From DATEPR01 sp036491115 (GTDB taxonomy: Bacteria > Actinomycetota > Actinomycetes > Mycobacteriales > Pseudonocardiaceae), in the NCBI GenBank assembly GCA_036491115.1, contig DASXCQ010000079.1, forward strand, positions 7,922 through 71,921: 64,000 nucleotides of DNA. The letters are read 5' to 3'. Of this stretch, positions 25,200 to 33,005 are shown piece by piece. The notes beneath the pieces were generated by a model. That model ran no database searches, was not told the origin of the DNA, and was given only the letters and a program-made list of their open reading frames with translations. A program made the position numbers and the translations under genes. Each line of letters begins with the position of its first letter. The first letter of the stretch is position 1.

Positions 25200-25853
25200 A
25201 TGACCAGCGAGGAGCAGAAGCCGTCCGACTACACGGAGGGCGAGATCGAGGTACGCACACTCGCCGTGGAGCGCCTGACGTTCTTCGCCGACGCCGTCGT
25301 CGCCATCGCGATCACGCTGCTGGCGTTGGACCTGCCGGTGCCGCACGGGGAAACGAACGCGCAGATCTGGCACGACGTCCTGGCCCACCGGGACGAGTAC
25401 CTGGCGTTCGCGATCAGCTTCCTGGTGATCTCCGCGCACTGGCGGGGCCACCACGCCGTGTTCCGGTACGTCACCTATCTGGACGGCCGGCTGGCCACCT
25501 TCACCATGGGATGGCTGTTCTTCCAGGTGGTGACGCCGTTCGCGACCAGGGTGATCACCGGCGACGGCGCGTTCCAGTTCCGCTTCATCTTCTACGTGCT
25601 GGTGCAGATCGGCGCGTTCCTGCTGTTCAGCCTGATGGTGCGGGAGATCGAGGTACGGCACCTGTACCGGCGCGACATACCGCAGCACCTGTTCCGGCAC
25701 ACCTACATCCGGGAACTGGGCATGGCCATCGGTTTCCTCCTGTCCATCCCGGTGGCGTTCTTCACCGCCTGGGCGTACGCCGTGTGGGCCGCCGGTCCGC
25801 TGGCGGTCAACGCCTACCGTCGGCGGCGCGGCCGGCTGCCCTTCGACGACTGA
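25200..25853 (+). CDS. TMEM175-type potassium channel family protein (DUF1211)
   Basis: 217 residues from ATG 25200. The first helix has RLTFFADAVVAIAITLLALDL, the family selectivity helix (consensus RxxxFSDGVFAIAITLLVLDI); here the FSD triplet is FAD. Six helices in all, with HRDEYLAFAISFLVISAHWRGHH on helix 2-3. Bacterial TMEM175 proteins are single-repeat tetrameric K+ channels. The C-terminus (RRRRGRLPFDD) overlaps the convergent permease gene by 47 bases. Confidence 0.85.
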   Translation: MTSEEQKPSDYTEGEIEVRTLAVERLTFFADAVVAIAITLLALDLPVPHGETNAQIWHDVLAHRDEYLAFAISFLVISAHWRGHHAVFRYVTYLDGRLATFTMGWLFFQVVTPFATRVITGDGAFQFRFIFYVLVQIGAFLLFSLMVREIEVRHLYRRDIPQHLFRHTYIRELGMAIGFLLSIPVAFFTAWAYAVWAAGPLAVNAYRRRRGRLPFDD

Positions 25854-27189
25854 GCAGATCGGCCGCGTAGGCCACGATCCCGGCGGCCAGGAACGAGAAC
25901 AGCGACGCGCTCATCCAGCTCTGTGTGGTGAAGTGCAGCAGGCCCGCGACGTGCTCCCAGAACGCCGACCACGCGCCGACCTCGCCCGGGTTGATCAACT
26001 GGTACACGGCCAGCCCGACCAGCCAGGCGACGAGCATGCCCCACCGGGACTTCGCCCGCGCCGACACGTCCCAGTGCGCCGACCGGCCGGCCAGGAAGTA
26101 GTCGGCGGCGAGCACGCCGAACATCGGCACGAACACCGAGCCGATCAGGGTGAGGAAGTTGACGTAGTTGTCGATGTTCAGTACCAGGGCCAGCACGGTG
26201 GTCAGCACGCCGATCCCGACCGTGAGCACCCTGCGGTCGGCCTTGGGGAACAGGTTCTGCACCGACACGCCGGTGGAGTAGACGTTGGTGAACGACTGGT
26301 CCACCTCGCGCAGCACCAGGATCGCGAAGAACACCGCGCCGAGCGGCACCGCGAGGAACGGCTGGAACGAGTTCGCCTCGTCACCGTTCACGTTGGCCAG
26401 TGCCAGCAGGCCGATCGTGTAGCAGAGGATCTGGGTCACCGAGTAGCCGACGGTCGCCGCGCCGAACGCGCTGCCGGTGCTGCGCGAGTGCCGCGAGTAG
26501 TCCGACGCCACCGGGATCCACGACACCGCCACGGCCAGCGCAGCGTCCGATCCGGCCCAGAAGCCGCGCCACGAACCGTCCGTCAGGTTCGGCAGCGGAT
26601 GGCGCAGGATCTGCACGAACAGGTAGATCATCGCGATGGCCACCGCGACCGTGACGTAGCGGCGCAGCAGCCGCACCGAACCCAGCGGCCGGATCGTCAG
26701 GGCCGTGGTGATCGCGCCGGCGATCAGCACGTACAGCCATTTCGGGCCGCCGTGGAACAGCGCCTGCGCGCCCTGCGTGATCACGATCAGCTCGAACGTG
26801 CCCCAGCCGACCAGTTGCAACACGTTGAGCAGCGTCGGGAGGTAGGACAACCGACCGCCGAACAGGCCGCGCAGCACCACCATCGCCGGCGCCGACGTGC
26901 GCGCGCCGGGAATCGCGGACAGCCCGACCATCACGCTGCCCAGCACGGTGCCGACCACGGTGGCCACGATGGCGGCGGCGATGGACAGCTGCGGCACGTT
27001 CGGCGGCTGCAGCACCGTGAACGCGCCGACGAAACCGAGCAGGCTCACGCCGAGGTTCGCCCACAGCGCGCCCTGGTCGGTGAACCCCAGCACCTTCGGC
27101 GTCGGCCCGGCCAGGGTGGTGGCCACCTCGGCGTGCTCGCGCGGGGCGTCCTCGGGCCGGACGTCGTCGGACTTGGTGGAGACGCTCAT
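25807..27189 (-). CDS. cytX: NCS1-family permease, probable hydroxymethylpyrimidine transporter (CytX-like)
   Basis: 460 residues from ATG 27189, about 12 membrane helices. NCS1 features are GFTDQGALWANLGVSLLGF, NVLQLVGWGTFELIVI, AVSWIPVASDYSRHSR and NIDNYVNFLTLIGSVFVPMFGVLAADYF. NCS1 proteins import nucleobases, hydantoins or thiamine precursors. A TPP riboswitch directly upstream makes a thiamine-precursor cargo by far the most likely, as for CytX, the proposed importer of 4-amino-5-hydroxymethyl-2-methylpyrimidine. It has no thi genes beside it, so it is a stand-alone salvage transporter under thiamine repression. Confidence 0.88.
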   Translation of the reverse strand: MSVSTKSDDVRPEDAPREHAEVATTLAGPTPKVLGFTDQGALWANLGVSLLGFVGAFTVLQPPNVPQLSIAAAIVATVVGTVLGSVMVGLSAIPGARTSAPAMVVLRGLFGGRLSYLPTLLNVLQLVGWGTFELIVITQGAQALFHGGPKWLYVLIAGAITTALTIRPLGSVRLLRRYVTVAVAIAMIYLFVQILRHPLPNLTDGSWRGFWAGSDAALAVAVSWIPVASDYSRHSRSTGSAFGAATVGYSVTQILCYTIGLLALANVNGDEANSFQPFLAVPLGAVFFAILVLREVDQSFTNVYSTGVSVQNLFPKADRRVLTVGIGVLTTVLALVLNIDNYVNFLTLIGSVFVPMFGVLAADYFLAGRSAHWDVSARAKSRWGMLVAWLVGLAVYQLINPGEVGAWSAFWEHVAGLLHFTTQSWMSASLFSFLAAGIVAYAADLLSRRRAAGRAADGRR

Positions 27190-27196
27190 CGCCGAA

Positions 27197-27290
27197 TCTC
27201 CCTACGCCGGCATTACCCGGTCAGGTTCCAGCGGTCGACGGCGCTCACAGCCGTCCTCTCAGCCCGGTCGCCCGAGCTCCCGCGTCTTGA
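27197..27290 (-). promoter_or_regulatory. TPP riboswitch (THI element)
   Basis: Read on the minus strand, the leader contains the invariant core GGGCTGAGAGGA, then a variable hairpin (CGGCTGTGAGCGCCG), then GAACCTGACCGGGTAATGCC followed by GGCGTAGGGA. These are the two conserved halves of the thiamine-pyrophosphate aptamer in the right order and spacing. It ends about 10 bases before the permease ATG, so ligand binding probably blocks the ribosome site. Confidence 0.95.
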
Positions 27291-27330
27291 CGTCCCCCAC
27301 CGTAGGCCGATGCGATCAGCAGGTAAAGGG

Positions 27331-27369
27331 TCGTGCCGGCCCGGCTCTCCTGGAGCCGAACCGGCACGA
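27331..27369 (-). terminator. Hairpin terminator after the DUF4232 lipoprotein gene
   Basis: Arms TCGTGCCGG (27331-27339) and CCGGCACGA (27361-27369) enclose a second stem, CGGCTC with GAGCCG, giving one long imperfect hairpin. It sits between the lipoprotein stop (27405) and the riboswitch leader and would insulate the two minus-strand units. Confidence 0.7.
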
Positions 27370-27404
27370 TCGCGGGGGGTGGGACATGCGATCAGGCTCC
27401 CCTG

Positions 27405-28103
27405 CTACGCATTGCCGGCCCCAGGCTTGATGGTCTGTACACGCAACTGGGGGCTCGGTGGGTTGCCCGCACAGCCGCGCCCGGTCTGGGCGATGAACAT
27501 CGACGCGGTCGAGTCCGGCGGGTAGACGCGGAGTCCCCTGGTCGTCGTGGGCTTGCACTCCGACGGGTCGAACACGCCGATGTCGGTCTCCGAGATGACC
27601 GCCGAGGCGACCTGGCCGGGGTGCAGCGTGATCTGGGCACCTTTCGCCCCGTCCCGCTGCGCCGGGGCTCCCACCTGGGTGCCCTTGTCGCCGGTCACGT
27701 AGGACACTCCGGGGAAGCCGACGATCACGCAGGCGACCTTGCTCACGTTGGTGAAGCGCAGCGCCTGGAAGAAGTGGCCGGCCGCGCCGTCGCTCCCGCT
27801 CAGTGACAGCTTGAGATTGGCCGGCTTGCACTCCGCCGTGTGGCCCGCTCCCGGCTCGCCGCCACCGCCACCCGCCGCGGCCGGTGAGGTGGTGGCCGCC
27901 GACGTGCTCGGCGGCGGTGCGGCGACCGTCGTCGAGGTCACCGGGACGAACGTGGAACCCCCCGCGCTCGACGCCGCGCCGGACGGGGTGAGCGAGGTGC
28001 CGCCGGTGGCCTGGCCCTGTGTGTTGCACCCGGCCAGCACCAGGGCCGCCACAGCCCCCGTGGTGAGCAGCGCGGCCCGTGCCGCAGTGCGTGGAATCTT
28101 CAT
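27405..28103 (-). CDS. DUF4232-type lipoprotein
   Basis: 232 residues from ATG 28103. The signal peptide ends in a lipobox (VAALVLAGC), then a Thr/Ser/Pro/Gly linker of ~75 residues, then a compact domain beginning CKPANLKLSLSG. That domain has the DUF4232 pattern: FTNVSKVACVIVGFPGVSYV, a cysteine pair and a late GCAG. It is anchored on the outer face of the membrane. DUF4232 proteins are uncharacterised actinobacterial exported proteins. The leader carries the conserved motif discussed in the findings. Confidence 0.85.
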   Translation of the reverse strand: MKIPRTAARAALLTTGAVAALVLAGCNTQGQATGGTSLTPSGAASSAGGSTFVPVTSTTVAAPPPSTSAATTSPAAAGGGGGEPGAGHTAECKPANLKLSLSGSDGAAGHFFQALRFTNVSKVACVIVGFPGVSYVTGDKGTQVGAPAQRDGAKGAQITLHPGQVASAVISETDIGVFDPSECKPTTTRGLRVYPPDSTASMFIAQTGRGCAGNPPSPQLRVQTIKPGAGNA

Positions 28104-28543
28104 CTCCGCAACGCCTCCAGACGTTCCCCGACTTGCTGGATGACCTGTCCGGAGGACGTCATACCCCCGCGTCAGGTTGCTTATACACGGCAAACCAGAC
28201 GTTCACCGTTGAACGTTGACCGATCGGGTGACGTCGTGACCAGCGGTGGTTCGTTGCCGACAGAACAAATCACGTTGCGCGGAGGCGGGCGAGGTTCCTA
28301 GGCTCGGCGGTACACGAGAGAGGAGGTGGTCCACAGTTGTATAGCAACGGGACTCGTGAGGTGGCTGTCCGTTAGGACGCCCCAACGAAATTGATCGCCG
28401 AATCTCTCGTCGACCTCTGGTCGGACGGGTGTCCCGGCGAGTATCAGGCAGTCACCCGACCCCCGGGACTTCCGAGCCTTGTCCAGCTCGGGCCCACGTT
28501 GACGGCGTGGGAGTCGCCCGGGGGTCGCTGCTTTCTCCGGTGT
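28104..28543. other. Intergenic region with a promoter and a structured RNA-like element
   Basis: There is no convincing gene in these 440 bases; short frames lack codon bias and ribosome sites. 28104-28220 is the leader and promoter of the lipoprotein gene and includes an inverted repeat GTTCA-N4-TGAAC (28201-28214). 28457-28527 is a highly symmetrical structured element, annotated separately. The stretch 28220-28450 is less GC-rich in parts, and I see nothing definite in it. Confidence 0.6.
28457..28527 (-). ncRNA. Three-way-junction RNA structure downstream of the drrAB-like genes
   Basis: The outer stem CGACCCCCGGG (28457-28467) pairs perfectly with CCCGGGGGTCG (28517-28527). Inside it lie two separate hairpins: CGAGC/GCTCG (28473-28477 with 28486-28490) and CCCACG/CGTGGG (28493-28498 with 28506-28511). 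All three stems are uninterrupted. The element begins 17 bases after the exporter permease stop on the minus strand, so it could be a branched terminator, a 3'-end stabiliser or a small RNA. The strand is not certain because the symmetry works for both. Confidence 0.5.
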
Positions 28544-29344
28544 TCAGCGGCTGGCCACCTGCCGGTACCGGCTGACCGCCAGTGGCAGGAAGATCGCGAT
28601 GATCAGCACCGCGGCGACCAGTGAGTACGCGGCCGCGTGGTCGGCGGCCCAGCCGGTGCTGGCCGGCAGGTTCGGCGGGTTCGGGTTGCCGAACAGCTTC
28701 CGGGTCGCGTCGGCCACCGTGGTGATCGGGTTCCAGTGCGCGATCGCCTTCAGCGGTCCCGGCATGTTCTGCGCCGAGATGAACGCCGACGAGATGAACG
28801 TGACCGGGAACAGCCAGATCAGGCCGGCACTCTGCGCCACCTCGACGCTGCGCGCGGCCAGTCCGATCAGCGCACCGGTCCACGACATGGCGAACGCGAA
28901 CAGCAGCAGCAGCGCGTAGCCGCCGACCGCCTCCAGCACCGAGGTGTGGATACGCCAGCCGATGATCAGCCCGCAGGCGGACATCACGGCCAGGCCCAGC
29001 GCGTTGATCAGCAGGTCGGAGCTGGTCCGGCCGAGGATCACCGCGACCCGCGACATGGGCAGCGACCGGAACCGGTCGATGATGCCCTTCTGCAGGTCGT
29101 TGGCCATGCCGATGGTGGTGAACGCCGAGTTGAAGGCCACCGTCTGGGTGAAGATGCCGGCCATCAGGAACTCACGGTAGGACGCGCCGCCGAGGCTGCC
29201 GCCGAACACGTACGCGAACAGCAGCACGAACATGATCGGCTGCACGGTGGCGGCCATCAACATCTCCGGATTGCGCCGGACGTTCACCAGGTTGCGCCAG
29301 GTGACGGTGCCGCCGTCGCGCAGCACTCTGGTCAGCGAGTTCAC
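28544..29344 (-). CDS. ABC-2-type exporter permease, DrrB-like
   Basis: 266 residues from GTG 29344; GTGA overlaps the ATPase stop. Six membrane helices with the DrrB/NodJ signature: NPEMLMAATVQPIMFVLLFAYVFGG, NDLQKGIIDRFRSLPMSR, and FPVTFISSAFISAQNMPGPLKAIAHWNP. It forms a drug or lipid exporter with the ATPase encoded just upstream. Substrate unknown; relatives in antibiotic clusters give self-resistance, but no biosynthetic genes adjoin this pair. Confidence 0.92.
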   Translation of the reverse strand: MNSLTRVLRDGGTVTWRNLVNVRRNPEMLMAATVQPIMFVLLFAYVFGGSLGGASYREFLMAGIFTQTVAFNSAFTTIGMANDLQKGIIDRFRSLPMSRVAVILGRTSSDLLINALGLAVMSACGLIIGWRIHTSVLEAVGGYALLLLFAFAMSWTGALIGLAARSVEVAQSAGLIWLFPVTFISSAFISAQNMPGPLKAIAHWNPITTVADATRKLFGNPNPPNLPASTGWAADHAAAYSLVAAVLIIAIFLPLAVSRYRQVASR

Positions 29345-30354
29345 TTCTGCTCCCCCTTCGCCCGGCGACCCCGCTTCTTCGTGGGCTCCGCCGGCTGGTC
29401 CTCCTCCGCGGCGTGCCCGGTCAGCGACAGGAACACGTCGTCCAGCGTGGGCCGGTGCAGCCCGACGTCCAGCACGGTGACGCCGTCCAGGTCCAGCCGG
29501 CGCAGCGCCTCGATCAGTGCCTTCGGGCCGGTGTCCACCAGCACGCCGGCCCGCCTGGCCTGCTCGTCCACCACCGGGGTGTCCGAGCCGACCTCGGTCA
29601 GCACCTGCCTGGCCAGGGCCAGTTCGGCCGCGTCGGACACGACCACTTCCAGCCGCTCGCCGCCGGTCTGTGCCTTGAGCTCGTCCGCGGTGCCCTCGGC
29701 GATCAGCTTGCCCTTGTCGATGACCGCGATGCTGTCCGCGAGCTGGTCGGCCTCCTCCAGGTACTGCGTGGTGAGCAGCACCGTGGCACCGTCGCTGACC
29801 AGACTGGAGATGACCTCCCAGGTGTCCAGCCTGCCGCGCGGGTCCAGGCCGGTGGTGGGCTCGTCCAGCACCACGACGGGCGGCCGGGCGACCAGTGCGC
29901 CCGCCAGGTCCAGCCGGCGGCGCATACCGCCGGAGTAGGTCTTGGCCGGCCGGTCGGCCGCTTCCCGCAGGTTGAAGTCGGCCAGCAGTTCCCTGGACCG
30001 GGACCGGGCGTCGGCCCGGGTGAACCCGTAGAGCCGGCCCACCATGTAAAGGTTCTCGAACCCGGTCAGGCTCTCGTCCACGGCGGCGTACTGGCCGGAC
30101 AGGCCGATGTTGCGCCGGACCGCCTCCGGATCGGCCTGCACGTCGTGGCCGGCGATCCAGGAGCGCCCCGAGTCCGGGCGCAGCAGTGTGGTCAGGATGC
30201 GGACCATGGTGGTCTTCCCTGCCCCGTTCGGTCCGAGCAGGCCGAGGACCTTGCCGGCCGGTATCTCCAGGTCGACGCCGTCCAGCGCCCGGGTCGACCC
30301 GAAGGTCTTGACCAGGCCCGCCGCCCGTACGGCCGGCTCGCTGTGTGCGTTCAT
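29341..30354 (-). CDS. ABC exporter ATPase, DrrA-like
   Basis: 337 residues from ATG 30354, fixed by GAAGGAGGGG upstream. Walker A GPNGAGKTT, Q-loop SGQYAAVDE, signature YSGGMRRRLDLA, Walker B VVVLDEPTTGLDPRGR, switch histidine replaced by glutamine in LLTTQYLEEADQL, and the DrrA-type C-terminal domain with RPTLDDVFLSLTGH. A Lys/Arg-rich tail (TKKRGRRAKGEQK) is extra. It is the first gene of a two-gene operon with the permease. Confidence 0.94.
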   Translation of the reverse strand: MNAHSEPAVRAAGLVKTFGSTRALDGVDLEIPAGKVLGLLGPNGAGKTTMVRILTTLLRPDSGRSWIAGHDVQADPEAVRRNIGLSGQYAAVDESLTGFENLYMVGRLYGFTRADARSRSRELLADFNLREAADRPAKTYSGGMRRRLDLAGALVARPPVVVLDEPTTGLDPRGRLDTWEVISSLVSDGATVLLTTQYLEEADQLADSIAVIDKGKLIAEGTADELKAQTGGERLEVVVSDAAELALARQVLTEVGSDTPVVDEQARRAGVLVDTGPKALIEALRRLDLDGVTVLDVGLHRPTLDDVFLSLTGHAAEEDQPAEPTKKRGRRAKGEQK

Positions 30355-30628
30355 TCCCCCTCCTTCGTCCCGGCAGATGTTAGGGAGTACAAGAAGTTTA
30401 GTCAATAAGAATTCTCGCGAGAGAGTTATGTGCCGTGTCCCTCACGCTGTGTGGCGAGCCTAGGCGAGACCACCGACCATTTCGTCCGAGTTTCGCCGTC
30501 GGCGATCTCGCCTTGTTACCAATCGCCACCAGCGGCGCCGAAGTGCACTACGTTCATGGGAAGGTGCACCGGAAGGTGTCGGGGCCGGGTGCTGCTGACT
30601 GGGGGTAGTGCGTTGTGAGGGGGCCGTC

Positions 30629-31990
30629 ATGTCCGTGACCAGCACCACTCGCCCCGCGCCTGCCACCACGCGCCGCGCGGCGGCACCATCCGCCGGGCTG
30701 TCCGACGGCCTACGGCGCACGGCGGGTTCCACACCGGGCAGGCTCGGCCTGGCCATGGTCGGCCTCGTCGTGCTCAGCCTGCTCACCGGCGTCATCGGCC
30801 TGCTGGCGGTGCAGGGCAAGGCCAGCACCCTGAACGACCTGACCACCCGTCGGGAGCCGTTCTCCGCCGCCGCGCAGCAGATGTACCGGTCGCTGTCCGA
30901 CGCCGACGCCACCGCGGCCAGTGCGTTCCTGTCCAGCGCGGTCACACCGCCCGCGCTGCGCGAGCGCTACCAGACCGACATCCAGCAGGCGGGCGCCGCG
31001 CTCGCGGTCGCCGCCACCGACGTCGAGGGCGTCGCCGAGGCCACCCGGCCACTGGCGCAGCTGTCCACCGGCATCCCCGTCTACACCGGACTCGTCGAGC
31101 GCGCGTCGGCCAACAACGCCCAGGGCTTCCCGATCGGCTCGGCCTACCTGCGCGAGGCCGACCATCTGATGCAGGCCACCCTGCTGCCGGCCGCGCAGGC
31201 CCTGTACGCGGTGGACACCCAGCGGGTCGAGCAGGCCCAGGACGACGCCACGTCGTTCCCGTGGGCCGCCGCCGTGCTGGTGATCGTGCTGCTCGTCGCC
31301 CTCATCGTCACCCAGCGCTACGTGCGGAAACGCACCAACCGGGTGATCAACGTCGGCCTGCTGGTGGCCACCATCGCGGTGGCCGTCGCGGTGCTCTGGT
31401 CGGCCACCGGCCTGATCCTGGAGACCGTCCACGTGTCGCACGCCAGGGCCGCCGGGTCGGCCCCGGCCGACACGCTGGCCCAGGCCAGGACCAAGGCGTT
31501 GCAGGCCCGCACCGACGAGATGCTGACCCTGGTGGCCAGGGGCGGCCAGGACTACAACCAGCCGTTCCTCCAGTTGACCAACGCCATCGGCGGCAAGGAC
31601 GGTTCCGGCGGCCTGCTCGGCCAGGTCCGCGGCGGCTCGTCCGACTCCGTCCTCAACGACCAGGTCGACCAGGCCAGCGCCGCCGCGAAGTCCTGGTTCG
31701 CCCTGCACAACCAGGCCACCGGCGCCAACCAGTCCGGTGACTACCAGACCGCCGTGAACATCACGCTGGGTACCGGCGGCGCCGGCAAGCCCAACGAGGC
31801 GGCCCAGTTCGACAAGGTCGACACGGCGCTGGCCAAGGCGATCAACCAGGCACGCTCCGTGTTCGCCGACCAGACCGGCACGGCCGGTGCGTGGCTGACC
31901 GCGCTGCCGGTCGGCGTGCTCGTGCTGCTGGTGCTGGCCGCGGCCGGTGCCGCGACCGGTCTCTGGCAGCGGCTGAGGGAGTACCGATGA
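30629..31990 (+). CDS. glnX: GlnX-type transmembrane sensor partner of GlnH/PknG
   Basis: 453 residues from ATG 30629. Four membrane helices at about 39-61, 205-226, 235-258 and 425-447 frame two extracytoplasmic domains rich in helical Ala/Gln/Asp. The gene order glnX-glnH-pknG, with ATGA overlap to glnH, is the conserved actinobacterial amino-acid-sensing locus. There GlnX transmits the state of the lipoprotein GlnH to the kinase PknG. Assignment rests mainly on this synteny and topology. The 274-bp gap upstream carries the operon promoter and the divergent drr promoter. Confidence 0.85.
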   Translation: MSVTSTTRPAPATTRRAAAPSAGLSDGLRRTAGSTPGRLGLAMVGLVVLSLLTGVIGLLAVQGKASTLNDLTTRREPFSAAAQQMYRSLSDADATAASAFLSSAVTPPALRERYQTDIQQAGAALAVAATDVEGVAEATRPLAQLSTGIPVYTGLVERASANNAQGFPIGSAYLREADHLMQATLLPAAQALYAVDTQRVEQAQDDATSFPWAAAVLVIVLLVALIVTQRYVRKRTNRVINVGLLVATIAVAVAVLWSATGLILETVHVSHARAAGSAPADTLAQARTKALQARTDEMLTLVARGGQDYNQPFLQLTNAIGGKDGSGGLLGQVRGGSSDSVLNDQVDQASAAAKSWFALHNQATGANQSGDYQTAVNITLGTGGAGKPNEAAQFDKVDTALAKAINQARSVFADQTGTAGAWLTALPVGVLVLLVLAAAGAATGLWQRLREYR

Positions 31991-32991
31991 TCGCGAGGAT
32001 GAGGGGACGGACGCGGGTCGCGCTCGGTGTTGCGCTGTTCGCGGTGCTGGCCACCGGCTGCGCCGCCAACTCGGGTCCGGTGAACCTGGCCGAGGTCGGC
32101 CAGGCCCAGGCGCCGCTGCCCGGCGGCGTGCTGATCGGCAAGGCCGCGCTGCCACCGGAGCCGGGAGCGACGCCCAACTGCGCCAACCCCACCGCGAGCC
32201 TGCGGCCGCCCACCACCATGCCGGCCCCCGGCCACATGCCGTCCGGGACGACCATGGCCAAGATCCAGCGGCGCGGCTACCTGATCGCCGGTGTCGACCA
32301 GAACACCTATCTGTTCGGCTACCGCAACCCCACGACCAACAACCTGGAGGGCTTCGACATCCAGATGGTCCGGGACGTGGCCGCCGCGATCTTCGGTGAC
32401 CCGAACAAGGTCGTGTTCAAGGCCATCACCTCGGCCCAGCGCATCGACGTGCTGCAGAAGGGCGAGGTCGACCTGGTGGCCAGGACGTTCACCATCAGCT
32501 GCGCGCGGTTGCAGCAGGTGGCGTTCTCCACCGTGTACTTCCAGGCCCAGCGGCAGCTGCTGGTGCGGTCCGACTCGACCGTGAACAGCATTCAGGGCCT
32601 GGGCGGCAAGCGGGTGTGCGCCACCATCGGGTCGGACTCGCTGGCGCCGACGCCGGGGGAGGCGCACCCGCCGATCCCGGTCGCGGTGAACGACTGGTCG
32701 GACTGCCTGGTGATGCTCCAGCAGGGCCAGGTGGCCGGGGTGTCCACGGACAACACGATCCTGGCCGGCATGGTCGCCCAGGACTCGAACACCAAGATCG
32801 TCGGCAAGTCGATCGCGCCCGAGCCCTACGGTCTGGCGTTCCCCAAGTCCAGCAACGACTTCGTCGCCTTCGTCAACGGCGTACTGCAGAAGTTGCGCAC
32901 CAATGGCGACTGGACGTCCACCTACAGGACATGGGTGGGCAGCCGGCTGGGCGCGGTACCGGCGCCGCCCGCACCGACGTACTCGAACTGA
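31987..32991 (+). CDS. glnH: GlnH-type amino-acid-binding lipoprotein
   Basis: 334 residues from ATG 31987. Lipobox LATGC with lipidated C25. The type 3 solute-binding domain begins GYLIAGVDQNTYLFGYRNP and has EGFDIQMVRDVAAAIFG, ITSAQRIDVLQKGEVDLVARTFT and AFPKSSNDFVAFVNGVL. In mycobacteria and corynebacteria the homologue binds acidic amino acids and amides and reports through GlnX to PknG and its forkhead-domain substrate. No ABC permease gene accompanies it, which supports a sensor role over transport. Confidence 0.9.
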   Translation: MIARMRGRTRVALGVALFAVLATGCAANSGPVNLAEVGQAQAPLPGGVLIGKAALPPEPGATPNCANPTASLRPPTTMPAPGHMPSGTTMAKIQRRGYLIAGVDQNTYLFGYRNPTTNNLEGFDIQMVRDVAAAIFGDPNKVVFKAITSAQRIDVLQKGEVDLVARTFTISCARLQQVAFSTVYFQAQRQLLVRSDSTVNSIQGLGGKRVCATIGSDSLAPTPGEAHPPIPVAVNDWSDCLVMLQQGQVAGVSTDNTILAGMVAQDSNTKIVGKSIAPEPYGLAFPKSSNDFVAFVNGVLQKLRTNGDWTSTYRTWVGSRLGAVPAPPAPTYSN

Positions 32992-33005
32992 CCGGAGGGG
33001 CACGC

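Noticed and set aside
28391..28624. Short plus-strand gene in the 28.4-kb gap
   Set aside because: No ribosome site; it runs through the three-way-junction element and into the end of the exporter permease gene.
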